From: Zygnema cylindricum
Taxonomy: Eukaryota; Streptophyta; Zygnematophyceae; Zygnematales; Zygnemataceae
Reading direction: 5' to 3'
Length of the DNA: 64,000 nucleotides
NCBI GenBank assembly: GCA_037447655.1
Contig: JBBHKE010003283.1
Location: 170,851-234,850, forward strand
In this document: piece by piece, positions 12,801-28,000 of the stretch
How positions within the stretch are numbered: position 1 is the first letter of the stretch
Layout of the letters: every line of letters starts with the position of its first letter
Program-made: the position numbers and the translations under genes
The notes under the pieces: generated by a model
Told to the model about the DNA's origin: nothing
Database searches by the model: none
Seen by the model: only the letters and a program-made list of their open reading frames with translations

Positions 12801-15800
12801 ATTACACAAACAGTTAGCGATAACAAAAATTGGTACCTAAATTACACAAACAATTAGCGATAACTAGATATGTTACCCAAATTAAACAAACAATTAGCGA
12901 TAACAAGAATTGTTACCTAAATTATAGAAACAGTTAGCGCTAACCGGAATTGATATCGAACATACACAAACTGTTAGCGATAAAAGTATTTCTACCTTAA
13001 TTACACAAACAGTTAGCGATAACAAGAATTGTTACCTAAATTACAAAAACAGTTAGCGGTAACAAGAATGGTTACCTAAATTACACAAACAGTTAGCGAT
13101 AACAAAAGTTGTTACCTAAGTTACACAAACAATTAGCGATAACAAGATTTGTTGCCTAAATTACTAAAAGAGTTAGCGATAAGAATAATTATTACCTAAA
13201 TTACATAAACAGTTAGTGATAACAATAATTGTTACGTAAATTACAAAAAAACTTAGCGATAAAATGAATTGTTACCTATAGAGGAATTGTTATCTAAATT
13301 ACACAAACTGTTAGCGATATAAATAACTGTTTCCTTAATTATACAAACAATTAGCAATAAGAAGAACTGTTACCTAAATTACACAATTAGTTAGCGATAA
13401 CAAGAATTGTTACCTAAATTACACAAGTAGTTAGCGATAACAATAATTGTTACCTAGATTTTAACAAACATGTAGCGATAACAATAATTCTTACCTAAAT
13501 TACACAAACAATTAGCGATAACTAGATATGTTACCTAAATTAAACAAACAATTAGCGATAACAAGAATTGTTCCCTAAATTACAGAAACAGTTATCGCTA
13601 ACCGGAATTGTTATCTAACTTACACAAACTGTTAGCGATAACAATAATTGTTACCTAGATTTTAACAAACATGTAGCGATAACAATAATTCTTACCTAAA
13701 TTACACAAGCAGTTAGCGATTACAAGAATTGTTATCTAAATTACTCAAACAATTAGCGATTACAAGAATTGTTACCTAAATTACACAAACAGTTAGCGAT
13801 AACAAGAATTGTTACCTTAATTACAAAAACAGTTAGTGATAACAAGAATTGTTACCTAAATTACAGAAACAGTTAGCGCTAACAGGAATTGTTATCTAAA
13901 TTACACAAACTGTTAGCGATAACAAGAATTGTTACCTAAGTTACACAAACAATTAGCGATAAAAAAATTGTTACCTAAATTACACAAACAGATAGCGATA
14001 ATAAAAATTGTTTCCTAAATTACACAAACAGTTAGCGATAACAAGAATTGTTACCTAAATTACACAAATAGTTAGCGATAACAAAAATTGTTATTTAAAT
14101 TACACAAACAGTTAGCAATAACAAAAATTGTTCCCTTAATTACAAAAACTATTAACATAACAACAATTGTTACCTAATTTACACAAACAATTAGCGATAA
14201 CAAGAATGGTGACCTAAATTACGAATCAGGTAGTGATAATAATAATTGTTATCTAAATTACACAAATTGTTAGCAATATCAAGAAATGTTACCTAAATTA
14301 CACAAACAGCTAGCGATAACAAGAATTGGTACCTAAATTACACAAACAATTAGCGATAACTAGATATGTTACCTAAATTAAACAAACAATTAGCGATAAC
14401 AAGAAATGTTACCTAAATTATAAAAACAGTTAGCGTTAACAGGAATTGTTATCTAAATTACACAAACTGTTAGCGATAACAAGAATTGTTACCTAAGTTA
14501 CACAAACAATTAGTGATAAAAAAAATTGTTACCTAAATTACACAAACATTTAGCGATAACAAGAATTGTTACCTAAATTACACAAATAGTTAGCGATAAC
14601 AAGAATTGTTATCTAAATTACACAAACAGTTAGCACTAACAAGAATTGTTACCTAAATTACAAAAACTATTAAGATAACAACACTTGTTACCTAAATTAC
14701 ACACACAATAAGCGATAACAAGAATTGTTACCTAAATTACACAAAAAGTTAGCGATAACAAGAAATGTTACCTAAATTACGAATCAGGTAGTGATAACAA
14801 TAATTGTAACCTAAATTACACAAACAGTTAGCAATAACAAAAATTGTTACCTAAATTACAAAAACAGTTAGCGCTAACAGGAATTGTTATCTAATTTACA
14901 CAAACTCTTAGCGCTGACAAGATTTGTTACCTTTATTACACAAACAGTTAGCGATAAAAGGAATTGTTATCTAAATTACACAAACTGTTAGCGAGAAAAA
15001 AATTGTTATCTAAATTACACTAACAGTTAGCGATAACAAGAATTGTTTCCTAAATTACACAAACAGATAGCGATAACAAGAATTGTAATCTAACTTACAC
15101 AAAGAGTAAGCGATTGCAAGGATTATTACCTAAATTACACAAACTGTTAACATAACAACAATTATTACCTAAATTACCTAAACAATTAGCGATAACAAAA
15201 ATTGTTACCTAAATTACAGACACAGGTAGCGATACCAGTAATTGTTACCGAAATTACACAAACAGTTAGCGATAACAAGAATTGTCACCAAAATTACAAA
15301 AAACTTTTAGCGCTAAAAAGAATTGTTATCTAACTTACACAAACTGTTAGCGATAGCAAGAATTGTTACCTAAATTACACAAATAGTTAGCGATCACTGG
15401 AATTGTTATCTAAATTACACAAACAGTTAGCGATAACAAAAAATGTAATCTATATTACACAAACTGTTAGCGATAACAATAATTGTTACCTATATTACAC
15501 AAATAGTTAGCGTTAACAAGAATTGTTACCTAAATTACAGAAAAAGTTAGCGCTTACAGGAATTGTTATCTAACTTACACAAACTTTTAGCAACAACAAT
15601 AATTGTTACCTAGATTACACAAACAGTTAGCGATAACAAAAATTGTTCCCTAAATTTCACAAACAGTTAGCAATCACTAAAATTGTTATATAAATTACAC
15701 AAACAGTTTGCGATAACAAAAAATGCAATCTAAATTACACAAACTGTTATCGATAAAAGGAATTGTTCCCTAAATGATAGAAACTGTTAGCGATAACAAG

Positions 15801-18800
15801 AATTGTTACCTATATTGCACAAACAGGGAGCGATAATTAGAATTGTTACCTAGATTACAAAAACTGTTAGCTCTAACAAGAAGTGTTACCTAAATTACAC
15901 AAACTGTTAGCGATAATAAGAATTGTTACCTAAATTACACAAACTGTAAGCGATAACAAGAATTGTTACCTAAATTAAAGAAAGAGGTAGCGATAACAGT
16001 AATTGTTACCTAAATTAAGAAACAGTTATCGTTAACAAGAACTGTTATCTAACTTTTACAAACTGTTAGAGATAACTAGAATTGTTACCTAAATTACAAA
16101 AACAATTAGCGATAACAAGAATTGTTACCTAAATTACACAAACAGATAGCGATAACAAGAATTGTTACCTAAATTACTGAAACAGTTAGCGATAACAAGA
16201 ATTGTAATCTAAATTACACAAAGAGTTATCGATAACAAGAATTGTTACCTATATTACACAAACTGTTAACATAATAACAATTATTACCTAAATTACACAA
16301 ACAGTTAGCGATAATAAGAATTGTTACCTAAATTACACAAATTGTAAGCGATAACAAGAAATGTTACCTAAATTAAAGAAACAGGTAGCGATAACAGTAA
16401 TTGTTTTCTAAATTACACAAACAGTTAGCGATAACAAGAATTGTTACCTAAATTAAGAAACAGTTATCGTTAACAAGAATTGTTATCTAACTTTTACAAA
16501 CTGTTAGCGATAACTAGAATTTTTACCTAAATTACAAAAACAGTTAGGGATAACAAGAATTGTTACCTAAATTACACAAACAGTTAGCGATAACAATAAT
16601 TTTAACCTAAATTACAAAAAGAGTTAGCTCTAACAGGAATTGTCACCTAAATTACACAAACTGTTAGCGATAAGAAGAATTGTTACATAACTTACACAAA
16701 TAGTTAGCGATAACAAGAATTGTTACCTAAATTACACAAACTGTTAGCGATAAAAAGAATTGTTACATAACTTACACAAACTCTTAGCGCTAATAAGAAT
16801 TGTAACCTAAATTACACAAATAGTTAGCGTTAAGAGGAATTGTTACCTAACTTACACAAATTGTTAGAGTTAACAAAAATTGTTATCTAACTTACACAAA
16901 CTGTTAGCGATGATAAGAATTGTTACCTAAATTACACATGTAGTTAGCGATAACAAGAAATGTTACCTAAATTACACAAAAAGATAGCGATAACATAAAT
17001 TATTATCTTAATTACTCAAAAAATTAGCGAGAACAAAAGTTGTTACCTAAATTACACAAACAGTTAGCGATAACAAGAATTGTTACCTAAATTACACAAA
17101 AAGTTAGCGATTGGAGGAATTGGTATCTAAATTACACAAATTGTTAGCGATAAAAAGAATTGTTACCTAAGTTTTACAAACATTTAGCTTTAACAAGAAT
17201 TGTTTCCTAAATTACACAAATAGTTAGCGATAACAAGAATTGTTACCTAAATTACACAAATAGTTAGCGATAACAAGAAATGTTACCTAAATTACAAAAA
17301 AATTTAGTGATAATATAAATTTTTACCTAAATTACACAAACAGTTAGCGATTAGAGAATTGTTAGCTAAATTACACAAAGTGTAAGCGATAAAAATTTTT
17401 TTTACCTAAATTACAGAAACAGATGGCGATAATAAAAAATGTTTCCTAAAATACACAAACAGTTAGCGATAACAAGAATTGTTACCTAAATTACACAAAT
17501 AGATAGCGATAACAATAATTTTTATCTAAATTACACAAATAGTTAGCAATAACAAGAATTGTTACCTAAATTACAAAAACTATTAACATAACAACAGTTG
17601 TTACCAAAATTACAAAAACAGTTAGCTATAACAAGAATTGTTACCTAAATTAAAAAAACATTTAGCGCTAACATGAATTGTTATCTAACTTACACAAACT
17701 GTTAGCGATAACAATAATTGTTACCTAAATTACAGAAATAGTTAGCGCTAACAAAATTTGTTATCTAAATTACACAAACTGTTAGCGATAAGAAGAATTG
17801 TTACCTAACTTACACAAACTCTTAGCGCTAACAAGATTTGTTTCCTAAATTATTGGAACACTTGGTGATAATATGAATTGTTACCTAAATTACAGGAACA
17901 CTTAGCGATAATATATATTCTTACCTAAATTACACAAAAAGATAGCGATAACAAAGATTGTTACCTAAATTACATAAACAATTAGTGATAATAAGAATTG
18001 TTACCTAAATTATAGAAATAATTAGCGCTATCAGGAATTGTTATCAAAATTACACAAACTGTTAGCAATAAAGAATTGTTACCTAAATTTCACAAACAGT
18101 TAGCGATAACAAGAATTGTTTCCTAAATTACACAAAAAGTTATCAATAAAAAAAATTGTTTCCTAAATTACACAAACAGTTAGCGATAACAAGAATTGTT
18201 ACCTAAATTACACAAATGATTAGCGATAACAAAAATTGTTACCTAAATTACAGAAACAGGTAACGATAGCAATAAATATTACCTAAATTACACAAACAGT
18301 TAGCGATAACAAGAATTGTTACCTAAATTACACAAACAGTTAGTGTTAACAAGAATTGTTACCTAAATTACACAAACAGGTAGTGATTACAAGGTTTTTT
18401 ACCTAAATTTCAGAAACAGTTAGCGCTAACTGGAATGATTATGTAAATTACACAAACTATTAGCGATATCAAGAATTGTAACCTAAGTTACACAAACAAT
18501 TAGCGATTAGAGGAATTATTATCTAAATTACACAAACTGTTAGCGATAAAAAGAATTGTCACCTAAATTACACAAACACTTAGCAAAAACAAGAATTGTT
18601 ACCTAAATTACACAAAAAGTTAGCGATAACTAAAATTGTTATCTAAATTACACAAATAGTTAGCGATAACAGGAAACGTAATCTAAATTACACAAACTGT
18701 AAGGGATAACAGGAACTGTTACCTAAATTACACAAACTGTTAGCGATAACAAGAATTGTTACCTTAATTTCACAAACAGTCAGCGATTAGAAAAATTGTT

Positions 18801-21800
18801 ATCTAAATTTCACAAAGAGTTAGCGATAACAAAAACTATTTCCTAAATTACACAAACAGTTAGCGATAACAAGAACTGATACCTAAATTACACAAACAGT
18901 TAGCGATAACAAGAATTCTTATCTAAATTACACAAACAGTTAGCGATAACAAGAATTGTTACCTAAATTACACAAATTGTTATCCATAACAAAAATTGTT
19001 ACCTAAATTACAGAAACAGGTAGCGATAACAATAATTATTACCTAAATTACACAAACAGTTAGCGATAACAAGAATTGTTACCAAAATTACACAAACAGT
19101 TAGCGATAACAAAAATTGTAATCTAAATAACACAAACAATTAGCGATAACAAGAATTGTTACCTATATTACACAAACTGTTAGCGATAACAAGAATTGTT
19201 ACCTAAATTACACAGCAATTAGCGATAACAAGAATTGATACCTAAATTACAGAAACAGTTAGCGCTAGCAATAAATGTAATCTAACTTACACAAACTTTT
19301 AGCAATAACAAGAATTTTTACCTAAATTACATAAACAATTTTAGATAACAAGAATTCTTACCTAAATTACACAAACTGTTAGCGATAATTGGAAATATTA
19401 TCTAAATTACACAAATAGTTAGTTATAACAGGAAATGCAATCTAAATTACGCAAACAGTTTGCGATAACATGAATTGTTACCTAAATTACAAAACTGTTA
19501 GCTCTAACAGGAATTGTTATCTAAATTATACAAACTGTTAGCGATAAGAAAAATTGTTACCTAAATTACACAAACAGATAGCAAAAATAGGAATTGGTAC
19601 CTAAATTACACAAACAGTTAGCGATAACAAGAATTGTAATCTAAATTTCACAAACAGTTAGCGATAACAAGAATTGCTACCTAAATTCACAAACAGATAG
19701 CGATAACAGGAGTTGTTATATAAATTTCACAAACACTTAGCGATAACAAGAATTGTTACCTAAATTACACAAACAATTAGTGATAACAAGAATTGTTACC
19801 TAAATAACACAAACAGATAGCAAAAACAGGAATTGGTACCTAAATTACACAAACAGTTAGCGATAACAAGAATTGTAATCTAAATTACACAAACTATTAG
19901 CGACAATAGGAATTATTACCTAAATTACACAAACAGTTAGCGATAATAGGAATTCTTACCTAAATTACACAAACTGTTAGCGATAACAAGGACTATTACC
20001 TAAATTACACAAAGATATAGCGATAACAGGAATTGTTATGTAAATTACAAAAACTATTAGCGATATCAAGAATTGTTACCTATGTTACAAAAACAAATAG
20101 AATAACAAGAATTTTTACCTAAATTCCACAAACAATAGCGATAAGTGGAAATGTTATCTAAATTACACAAATAGTTAGCTATAACAGGAAATGCAATCTA
20201 AATTACACAAACAGTTAGCAATAACAAGAATTGTTACCTTAATTACACAAACAGTTAGCGTGAACAGAAATTGTTATCTAAATTACACAAACAGATAGCA
20301 AAAATAGGAATTGGTACTTAAATTACACAAACAGTTAGCGATAACAAGAATTGTAATCTAAATTACACAAACAGTTAGCGTTTACAAGAATTGCTACCTA
20401 AATTACACAAACAGATAGCGATAACATGAGTTGTTACCTAATTTCACAAACAGTTAGCAATAACAAGAATTGTAATCTAAATTACACAAACAATTAGTGA
20501 TAACAAGAATTGTTACCTAAATTACACAAACAGATAGCAAAAACAGGAATTGGTACCTAAATTACACAAATAGTTAGCGATAACAAGAATTGTAATCTAA
20601 ATTACACAAACAATTAGTGATAACAAGAATTGTTACCTAAATTACACAAACAGTTAGCGATAATAAGAATTGTTACCTAAATTACACAAACAGTTAGCGA
20701 TAACTGGAATTGTTATCTAAATTTCACAAACAGTTAGCGATAACATGAAATGTAATCTAAATTACACAAACTGTTAGCGTTAACAGGAATTGTTACCTAA
20801 ATTACACAAACTGTTTGCGATAACAAGAATTGTTTCCTAAATTACACAAATAGTTAGCGATAACAAGAATTGTTACCTAAATTACAAAAAAAGGTAGCGA
20901 TAATAATAATTGCTACCTAAATTTCACAAACTGTTAGCGATAACAAGAATTTTTACCTAAATTACACAAACAATTAGCGATAACAAGAATTGTTACCTAA
21001 ATTACACAAACAATTAGCGATAACTAGAATTGTTATCTAAATTACACAAATAGTTAGCGATAACAAGAAATGTAATCTAAATTACATTTACTGTAAGCGA
21101 TAACAGCAATTGTTACCTAAATTACACAAACAGTTAGCGATAACAAGAATTGTTACTTTAATTACACAAATAGTTAGCAAATAACAGAATATATACCTAA
21201 ATTACAAAAAGAGGTAGCGATAACAGTAATTCTAACCTAAATTACACAAACAATTAGCGATAACAAGATATGTCACCTAAATTACCGAAACAATTTGTGA
21301 TAACAAGAATTGTAACCTAAATTAGAGAAACAGTTAGCGCTAACAAGAATTGTTATCTAACTTACACAAACTGTTAGCGATAACAAAAATTATTTCCTAA
21401 ATTACACAAACAATTAGCGATACCAAAAATTGGTATCTAAATTACACAAACAGTTACGGATAACAAGAAATGTAATCTAAATTACAAAAACAGTTAGCGA
21501 TAATAAAAATTGTTACTTTAATTACACAAACAGTTAGCGATAACAAGAATATATACCTAAATTACAGAAAGAGGTAGCGATAACAGTAATTGTGACCTAA
21601 ACTACACAAACAATTAGCGATAACAAGATATGTCACCTAAAATAAAGAAACAGTTAGCGGTAACAAGAATTGTAATCTAACTTACACAAACTGTTAGGGA
21701 TAACAATAATTAATACCTACATTACACAAACAATTAGCGATAGCAAAAATTGTTATCTAAATTACAAAATCGGTTACGGATAACAAGAAATGTAATCTAA

Positions 21801-22381
21801 ATTACACGAACTGTTAGCGATAACATGAATTGTTACCTAAATTACACAAATTGTTAGCGATAACAAGAATTGTTACCTAACTTACACAAAAAGTTAGCGA
21901 TAATAAGAATTGTTACCTTAATTACACAAACTATAAGCGATAAAAAAAATTGTTACCTAAATTACAGAAATAGTAAGCGATTACAAAAATTGTTAGCAAA
22001 ATTACACAAACAGTTAGCTATAACAAGAATTGTAATCTAAATTACACAAACAGTTAGCCATAACAAGAATTGTTACCTAAATTACACAAACAATTAGCGA
22101 TTAGAAGAATTGTCAACTAAATTACATAAATTGTTAGGGATAAAAATAATTGTTACATAAATTACACAAACAGTTAGCGATAACTGTAATTGTTATCTAA
22201 ATTTCACAAACAGTTAGCGATAACAAGAATTGTTACCCAAATTACACAAACAATTAGCGATAACAAGAACTATTACCTAAATTACACATACAGTTAGCGA
22301 TAAAAAGAATTGGTACTTTAATTACACAAACAATTAGCGACAACAAGAATATTTACCTAAATTACAGAATAAGGTAGTGAT
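9844..22381. repeat. 40-bp satellite array, block 1 (about 313 units)
   Basis: Head-to-tail units of 40 bp with few length changes; the core is GTTAGCGATAACAAGAATTG. Units are AT-rich and vary by scattered substitutions and small indels. Each unit junction holds a dyad, TAACAA-GAA-TTGTTA, able to form a short hairpin or serve as a two-fold binding site. No open frame, promoter or RNA gene was seen inside. The repeat units have no separate spacers and no associated genes, so this is satellite DNA, not a CRISPR array. Confidence 0.97.
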
Positions 22382-23142
22382 TGTTGTTCTACAACCACCG
22401 GTGCAGGTGGAGGAGCAGCAGTAGTAGTAGAAGTAGATATGATACACACTCAGAAGCTTTCAAGAATCCTACAAAACAGCTGTTCTTAAGTGCTCACCAA
22501 TTCTTATACAAGCATCCAACCCTCACAAAACTCTATCAGAATATAGAGTAGCATAAACACTGATAACTCCCAAAGTTATAGCACAATTGACCCGACAACA
22601 CTCAAGATATAATACTCAGAAGTTTCCCAAAACTATCTGCAGTTTTACTACTTGGAAGTCTGGAAACATAATATGTTATGAGTCCTAAGTCTTATACTTG
22701 TGTTGAACTGGCAACACCAGTGTACTTGAGAGGTACATCAAACCACCAAGCTACCTTTAACTTGTCAAGCTACCATTGAGCTATCACTAAGCTACCACTG
22801 AGCTATCACTAAGCTAACTAGAATCGTATCTATCGCAGTTGCTCTATCCTGTACAGAATCACATTAAGAATATGAGACGTTGCGTTGTCCGTACGGACAA
22901 TATCAAATATAATCCTGGTTGCCTTGTCACCACGTGATGCGGCTATTTCCGAACGGCTTCTTTCTTCTTCCTTTAAGATGCTCCGGGACTGTGTTGGTGT
23001 CTATTTGTATAAGCCCCTCTTTGCCAGGTACTTACCGCTATATTATATAAATAGCCGGGCATAAGACTATTTTGGCGTTATGGCGGTATTTCCTTTGTCT
23101 GTCGCTGTTTGTAACACTCACGAGGCTAGCTTTCAAAAGACA
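22382..23142 (-). mobile_element. Solo LTR of the copia-1 family with a different U3
   Basis: Begins TGTTGTTCTACAACC like the element 1 LTRs and follows them closely to about 22920, then switches to an unrelated segment ending AAAAGACA. That segment replaces the CAG/CTG-rich U3. It contains a TATA-like palindromic string (TATATTATATAAATAG near 23040) and would be the promoter end in minus orientation. Flanks are GTGAT (22377-22381) and GCGAT (23143-23147), a target duplication with one transition. No internal region is present, so it arose by LTR-LTR recombination. Confidence 0.85.
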
Positions 23143-24853
23143 GCGATAACAGTAATTGTAACATAAATTACACAAATAATTAGCGATAACAAGATACGTT
23201 ACCTAAATTACAGAAACAATTAGTGATAACAAGAATTGTAACCTAAATTACAAAAACAGTAAGCGCTAACAAGAATTGTTTTCTAACTTACACAAACTTT
23301 TAGCGATAACAGGAATTGTTACCTAAATTACACAAACTGTTTGCGATAACAAGAATTGTTACCTAAATTACACAAACACTTAGCGATTAGAGGAATTGTA
23401 ATCTAAATTACACAAACTGTTAGCGATAAAAAGAATTGTTTTATAAATTACACAAACAGTTAGCGATAACAAGGATTGTTACCTAAATTACACAAATAGT
23501 TAGCAATAACAAAAATTGTTTCCTAAATTACACAAGCAGTTAGTGATAACAAGAATTGTTACCTAAATTACAAAAACAATTAGCGATAACAAGAATTGTT
23601 ATCTAAATTACACAAACAGTTAGCGATAATAGGAAATGTTATCTAAATTTCACAAACTGTTAGCGATAACAGGAATTGTTATCTAATTTACACAAACTGT
23701 TAGCGATAAAAAAAATGTTTCATAAATTACACAAACAGTTAGCGATAACAAGGATAATCACCTAAATTACACAAATAGTTAGCGATAACAAAAATTGTTA
23801 CCTAAATTACACAAATAGTTAACGATAACATGAATTGTTATCTAACTTACACAAACTGTTAGCGATAATAGGAATTGTTACCTAAATTACACAAACTGTT
23901 AGCAATAACAATAATTGTTACCTAAGTTACACAAGCAGTTAGTGATAAGAGACATTGTTCCCTAAGTACACAAACAGTTAGCGATAACAAGAATTGTTAC
24001 CTAAATTACACAAACAGATAGCGATAGCAGGAATTGTTATCTAAATTACTGAAACAATTAGCGATAACAAGAATTGTTTCCTAAATTACACAAATAGTTA
24101 GTGATAACAAAAATAATTACCTAAATTACATACACAGTTAGCGCTAACATGAATTGTTATCTAAGTTACACACTATTAGTGATAACAAAAATTGTTACCT
24201 AAGTTACACAAACAATTAGCGATAACAAGAATTGTTACCTAAATTACACAAATAGTTAGCGATAACAAGAATTGTTACCTAAATTACAAAAACACTTAGC
24301 GATATTATTAATTGTTACCTAAATTACACTAACTCTTCACATAACAAGAATTGTTACCTGAATTACATAAACAATTAGCAATAACAAGAATTGTCACCTA
24401 AATTACACAAAAAGTTAGCGATAACAACAATTGTTACCTAAATTACAGAAACAGGTAGCAATAACAATAATTGTTACCTAAATTACACAAAAAATTAGCG
24501 ATAACAAGAATTGTTATCTAAATTACACAAACAGTTAGCGATAACAGGAATTTTTATCTAACTTACACAAACAGTCAGTGATAACAAGAATTGTTACCTA
24601 AATTACACAAACAGTTAGCGATAACAAAAATTGTTATCTAAATTACACAAACAGTTAGCGATAACAGGAAATGTAATCTAAATTACATAAACTGTTAGCG
24701 ATAACAGGAATTGTTAACTAAATTACACAAACTATTAACGATAACAAGAATTGTTACCTATATAACACAAACAGTTAGCGATAACAAAAATTGTTATCTA
24801 AATTACACAAACAGTTAGCGATAACAGGAAATGTAATCTAAATTACATAAACT
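23143..24853. repeat. 40-bp satellite array, block 2 (about 43 units)
   Basis: Continuation of the same head-to-tail units in the same orientation as block 1, cut off by the assembly gap. No genes seen. Confidence 0.97.
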
Positions 24854-24863
24854 NNNNNNNNNN
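24854..24863. other. Assembly gap (10 N)
   Basis: Ten N characters inside the satellite. The true amount of missing satellite is unknown, and the sequence changes repeat subtype directly after the gap. Confidence 1.
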
Positions 24864-25030
24864 GACACATACATTAAATCCATTGTTAAGAACAATAGCG
24901 ATTAACAAAATCATTAAATCTATTGTTAAGGACGATAGCGATAGACAAACACATTAAATCCATTGTTAAGAACAATAGTCATTGTCAAACACATGAATCC
25001 CTTTTTAAGGACAATAGCGATTGTCAAAAT
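24864..25030. repeat. Divergent 40-bp satellite subtype, 4 units
   Basis: Four units of about 40 bp built on CATTAAATCCATTGTTAAG and ACAATAGCGATTAACAAA. They share the period, the AGCGAT block and the ACAA-AT context with the main satellite but differ at most other positions, so they appear to be a strongly diverged relative. They begin at the gap and pass directly into ordinary units at about 25030. Confidence 0.75.
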
Positions 25031-28000
25031 TGTTAGCGATAACAAAAATTGTTACCTAAATTACACAAACATTTAGCGATAACATGAATTGTTATCTAGA
25101 TTACACAAATTGTTAGCGATAACAAGAATTGTTACCTAAATTACACAAACAGTTAGCAATAACAAGGATAATCACCTAAATTACACAAATAGTTAGCGAT
25201 AACAAAAATTGTTACCTAAATTACACAAACAATTAGCGCTAACATGAATTGTTAACTAACTTACACAAACTGTTAGCGATAACAGGAATTTTTCCCTAAG
25301 TACACAAACTGTTACTGATAACAAGAATTGTTACCTAAATTACACAAACAGATAGCGATAGCAGGAATTGTTATCTAAATTACTAAAACAATTAGCGATA
25401 ACAAGAATTGTTACCTAAATTACATACACAGTTAGCGCTAACACGGATTGTTATCTAAATTACACACTATTAGCGATAACAAAAATTGTTACCTAAGTTA
25501 CACTAACAATTAGCGATAACAAGAATTGTTACCTAAATTACACAAATAGTTAGCGATAACAATAATTGTTACCTAAATTACAAAAACACTTAGCGATAAT
25601 ATTAATGGTTACCTAAATTACACAAACTCTTAACATAACAAGAATTGTTACCTAAATTACATAAACAATTAGCAATAACAAGAATTATCACCTAAATTAC
25701 ACAAAAAGTTAGCGATAACAACAATTGTTACCTAAATTACAGAAACAAGTAGCGATAACAAGAATTGTTATTTGAATTACACAAACACTTAGCGATAACA
25801 GGAATTGTTATCTAACTTACACAAACTGTTAGCGATAGCAAGAATTGTTACCTAAATTACACAAACTGTTAACGATAAAAAGAATTGTTATCTAAATTAC
25901 ACAAATTGTTAGCGATAAAGAGAATTGTTACCTTATACACACAAAAAATTAGCGATAACAAGAATTGTTATTTGAATTACACAAACACTTAGCGATAACA
26001 GGAAATGTTATATAACTTACACAAACTGTTAGCGATAGCAAGAATTGTTACCTAAATTACACAAATTGTTAACGATAAAAAGAACTGTTATCTAAATTAC
26101 ACAAATTGTTAGCGATAAAGAGAATTGTTACCTTATACACACAAAAAATTAGCGATAACAAGAATTGTTACCTAAATTACAAAAACAGTTAGCGCTAATA
26201 GGAATTGGTATCTTAATTACACAAACTATTAGCGATAAGAGGAATATTTTACCTATTTAACACAAACAATTAGCGATAACAAGAATTGTTACCTAAATTA
26301 CACAAACAGTTAGCGATAACAAGATAAGTTACCTAAATTACACAAACAGTTAGCGATAACAACAATTGTTACCTAAGTTAAAGAAAGAGTTAGCGCTAAC
26401 AGGAATTGCTATCTAAATTACACAAACTATTAGCGATAACAAGAATTGTTACCTAAGTTACACAAACTATTAGCGATAAAAGGAATTTTTACCTATATTA
26501 AACAAACAGTTAGCGATAACAAGAATTGTTACCGAAATTACACAAATAGTTAGCGATAACAAGAATTGTTACCTAATTTAGAAACACGTAGCGATAACAG
26601 TAATTGTTACCTATATTACACAATCAATTAGCGATAACAAGAATTGTTACCTAAATTATAGAAACAGTTAGCGCTAACAGGAATTGTTATCTAAATTACA
26701 CAAACAGTTAGCGATAATAGGAAATGTAATCTAAATTACACAAACTTTAACGATACCAAGAATTGTTACCTAAGTTACACAAAGAGATAGTGATAACAGG
26801 AATTGATTTCTAAATCACACAAATTGTTAGTGATAATAAGAATTGTTACCTAATTTACACAAACAGTTAGCGCTAACAGGTATTGTAATCTAAATTACAC
26901 AAACTGTTAGCGATAAGAGGAATTGTTACCTAACTTACACTAATAGTTAGCGATAACAAGAATTGTTTCCTAAATTACACTAATAGTTAGCGCTAAGAAT
27001 AATTTTTACCTAACTTACACAAACTCTTAGCGCTAACAAGAATTATTACCTAAATTACACAAACTGTTAGCGATAACAAGAATTGTTACCTAAATTAAAC
27101 AAACATTTAGCGTTAAGAAGAATTGTTACCTATCTTACACAAATTGTTAATGCTAACAGGAATTGTTTTCTAACTTACACAAACTGTTAGCGATAACAAA
27201 AATTGTTACCTAAATTACACAAACAGTTAGCGATAACAAGAATTGTTACCTAAATTATACAAACAATTAGAGATAGGAAGAATTGTTACCTAAATTATAG
27301 AAATAGTTAGAGATAACATGAATTGTTCTCTAACTTACACAAACTATTATTGATAACAAGAAGTGTTACCTAAATTACACAAACAGTTAGCTATAACAAG
27401 AATATTTACCTAAATTACACAAACAGTTAGCGATAACTGAAATTGTTATCCAAATTACACAAATACTTAGTGATAATAGGAAATGTAATCTAAAATACAC
27501 AAAGTGTTAGCGATAACAGGAATTGTTACCTATATTACACAAATAGTTAGCTATAACAGGAATTGTTATCTAATTTACACAAATTGTTAGCGATAATAAG
27601 AATTGTTACCTAATTTACACAAAGAGTTAGCGATAACTAGAATTTTTACCTAAATTAGAGAACAATTATCGCTAACAAGAGTTGTAATCTATATTACACA
27701 AACTATTAGCGATAAGAGGAATTGTTACCTAACTTACACAAACTCTTAACGCTAACAAGAATTGTAACCTAAATTACACAAATAGTTAGCGCTAAGAAGA
27801 GTTGTTACCTAACTTACACAAATTGTTAGCACTGACAGGAATTGTTATCTAAATTACACAAATTGTTAGCGATAACAAGAATTGTTACCTAAATTACATA
27901 AATAGTTAGCGCTAGTTATAATTGTTACCTAACTTACACAAATTGTTAGCGCTAACAAGAATTGTTTTCTAACTTACACAAACTGTTAGAAATAACAAGA

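Noticed and set aside
9844-22381. CRISPR-like array of regular repeats
   Set aside because: Units are contiguous without unique spacers, diverge continuously, and sit in a eukaryotic intron-bearing genome. It is satellite DNA.
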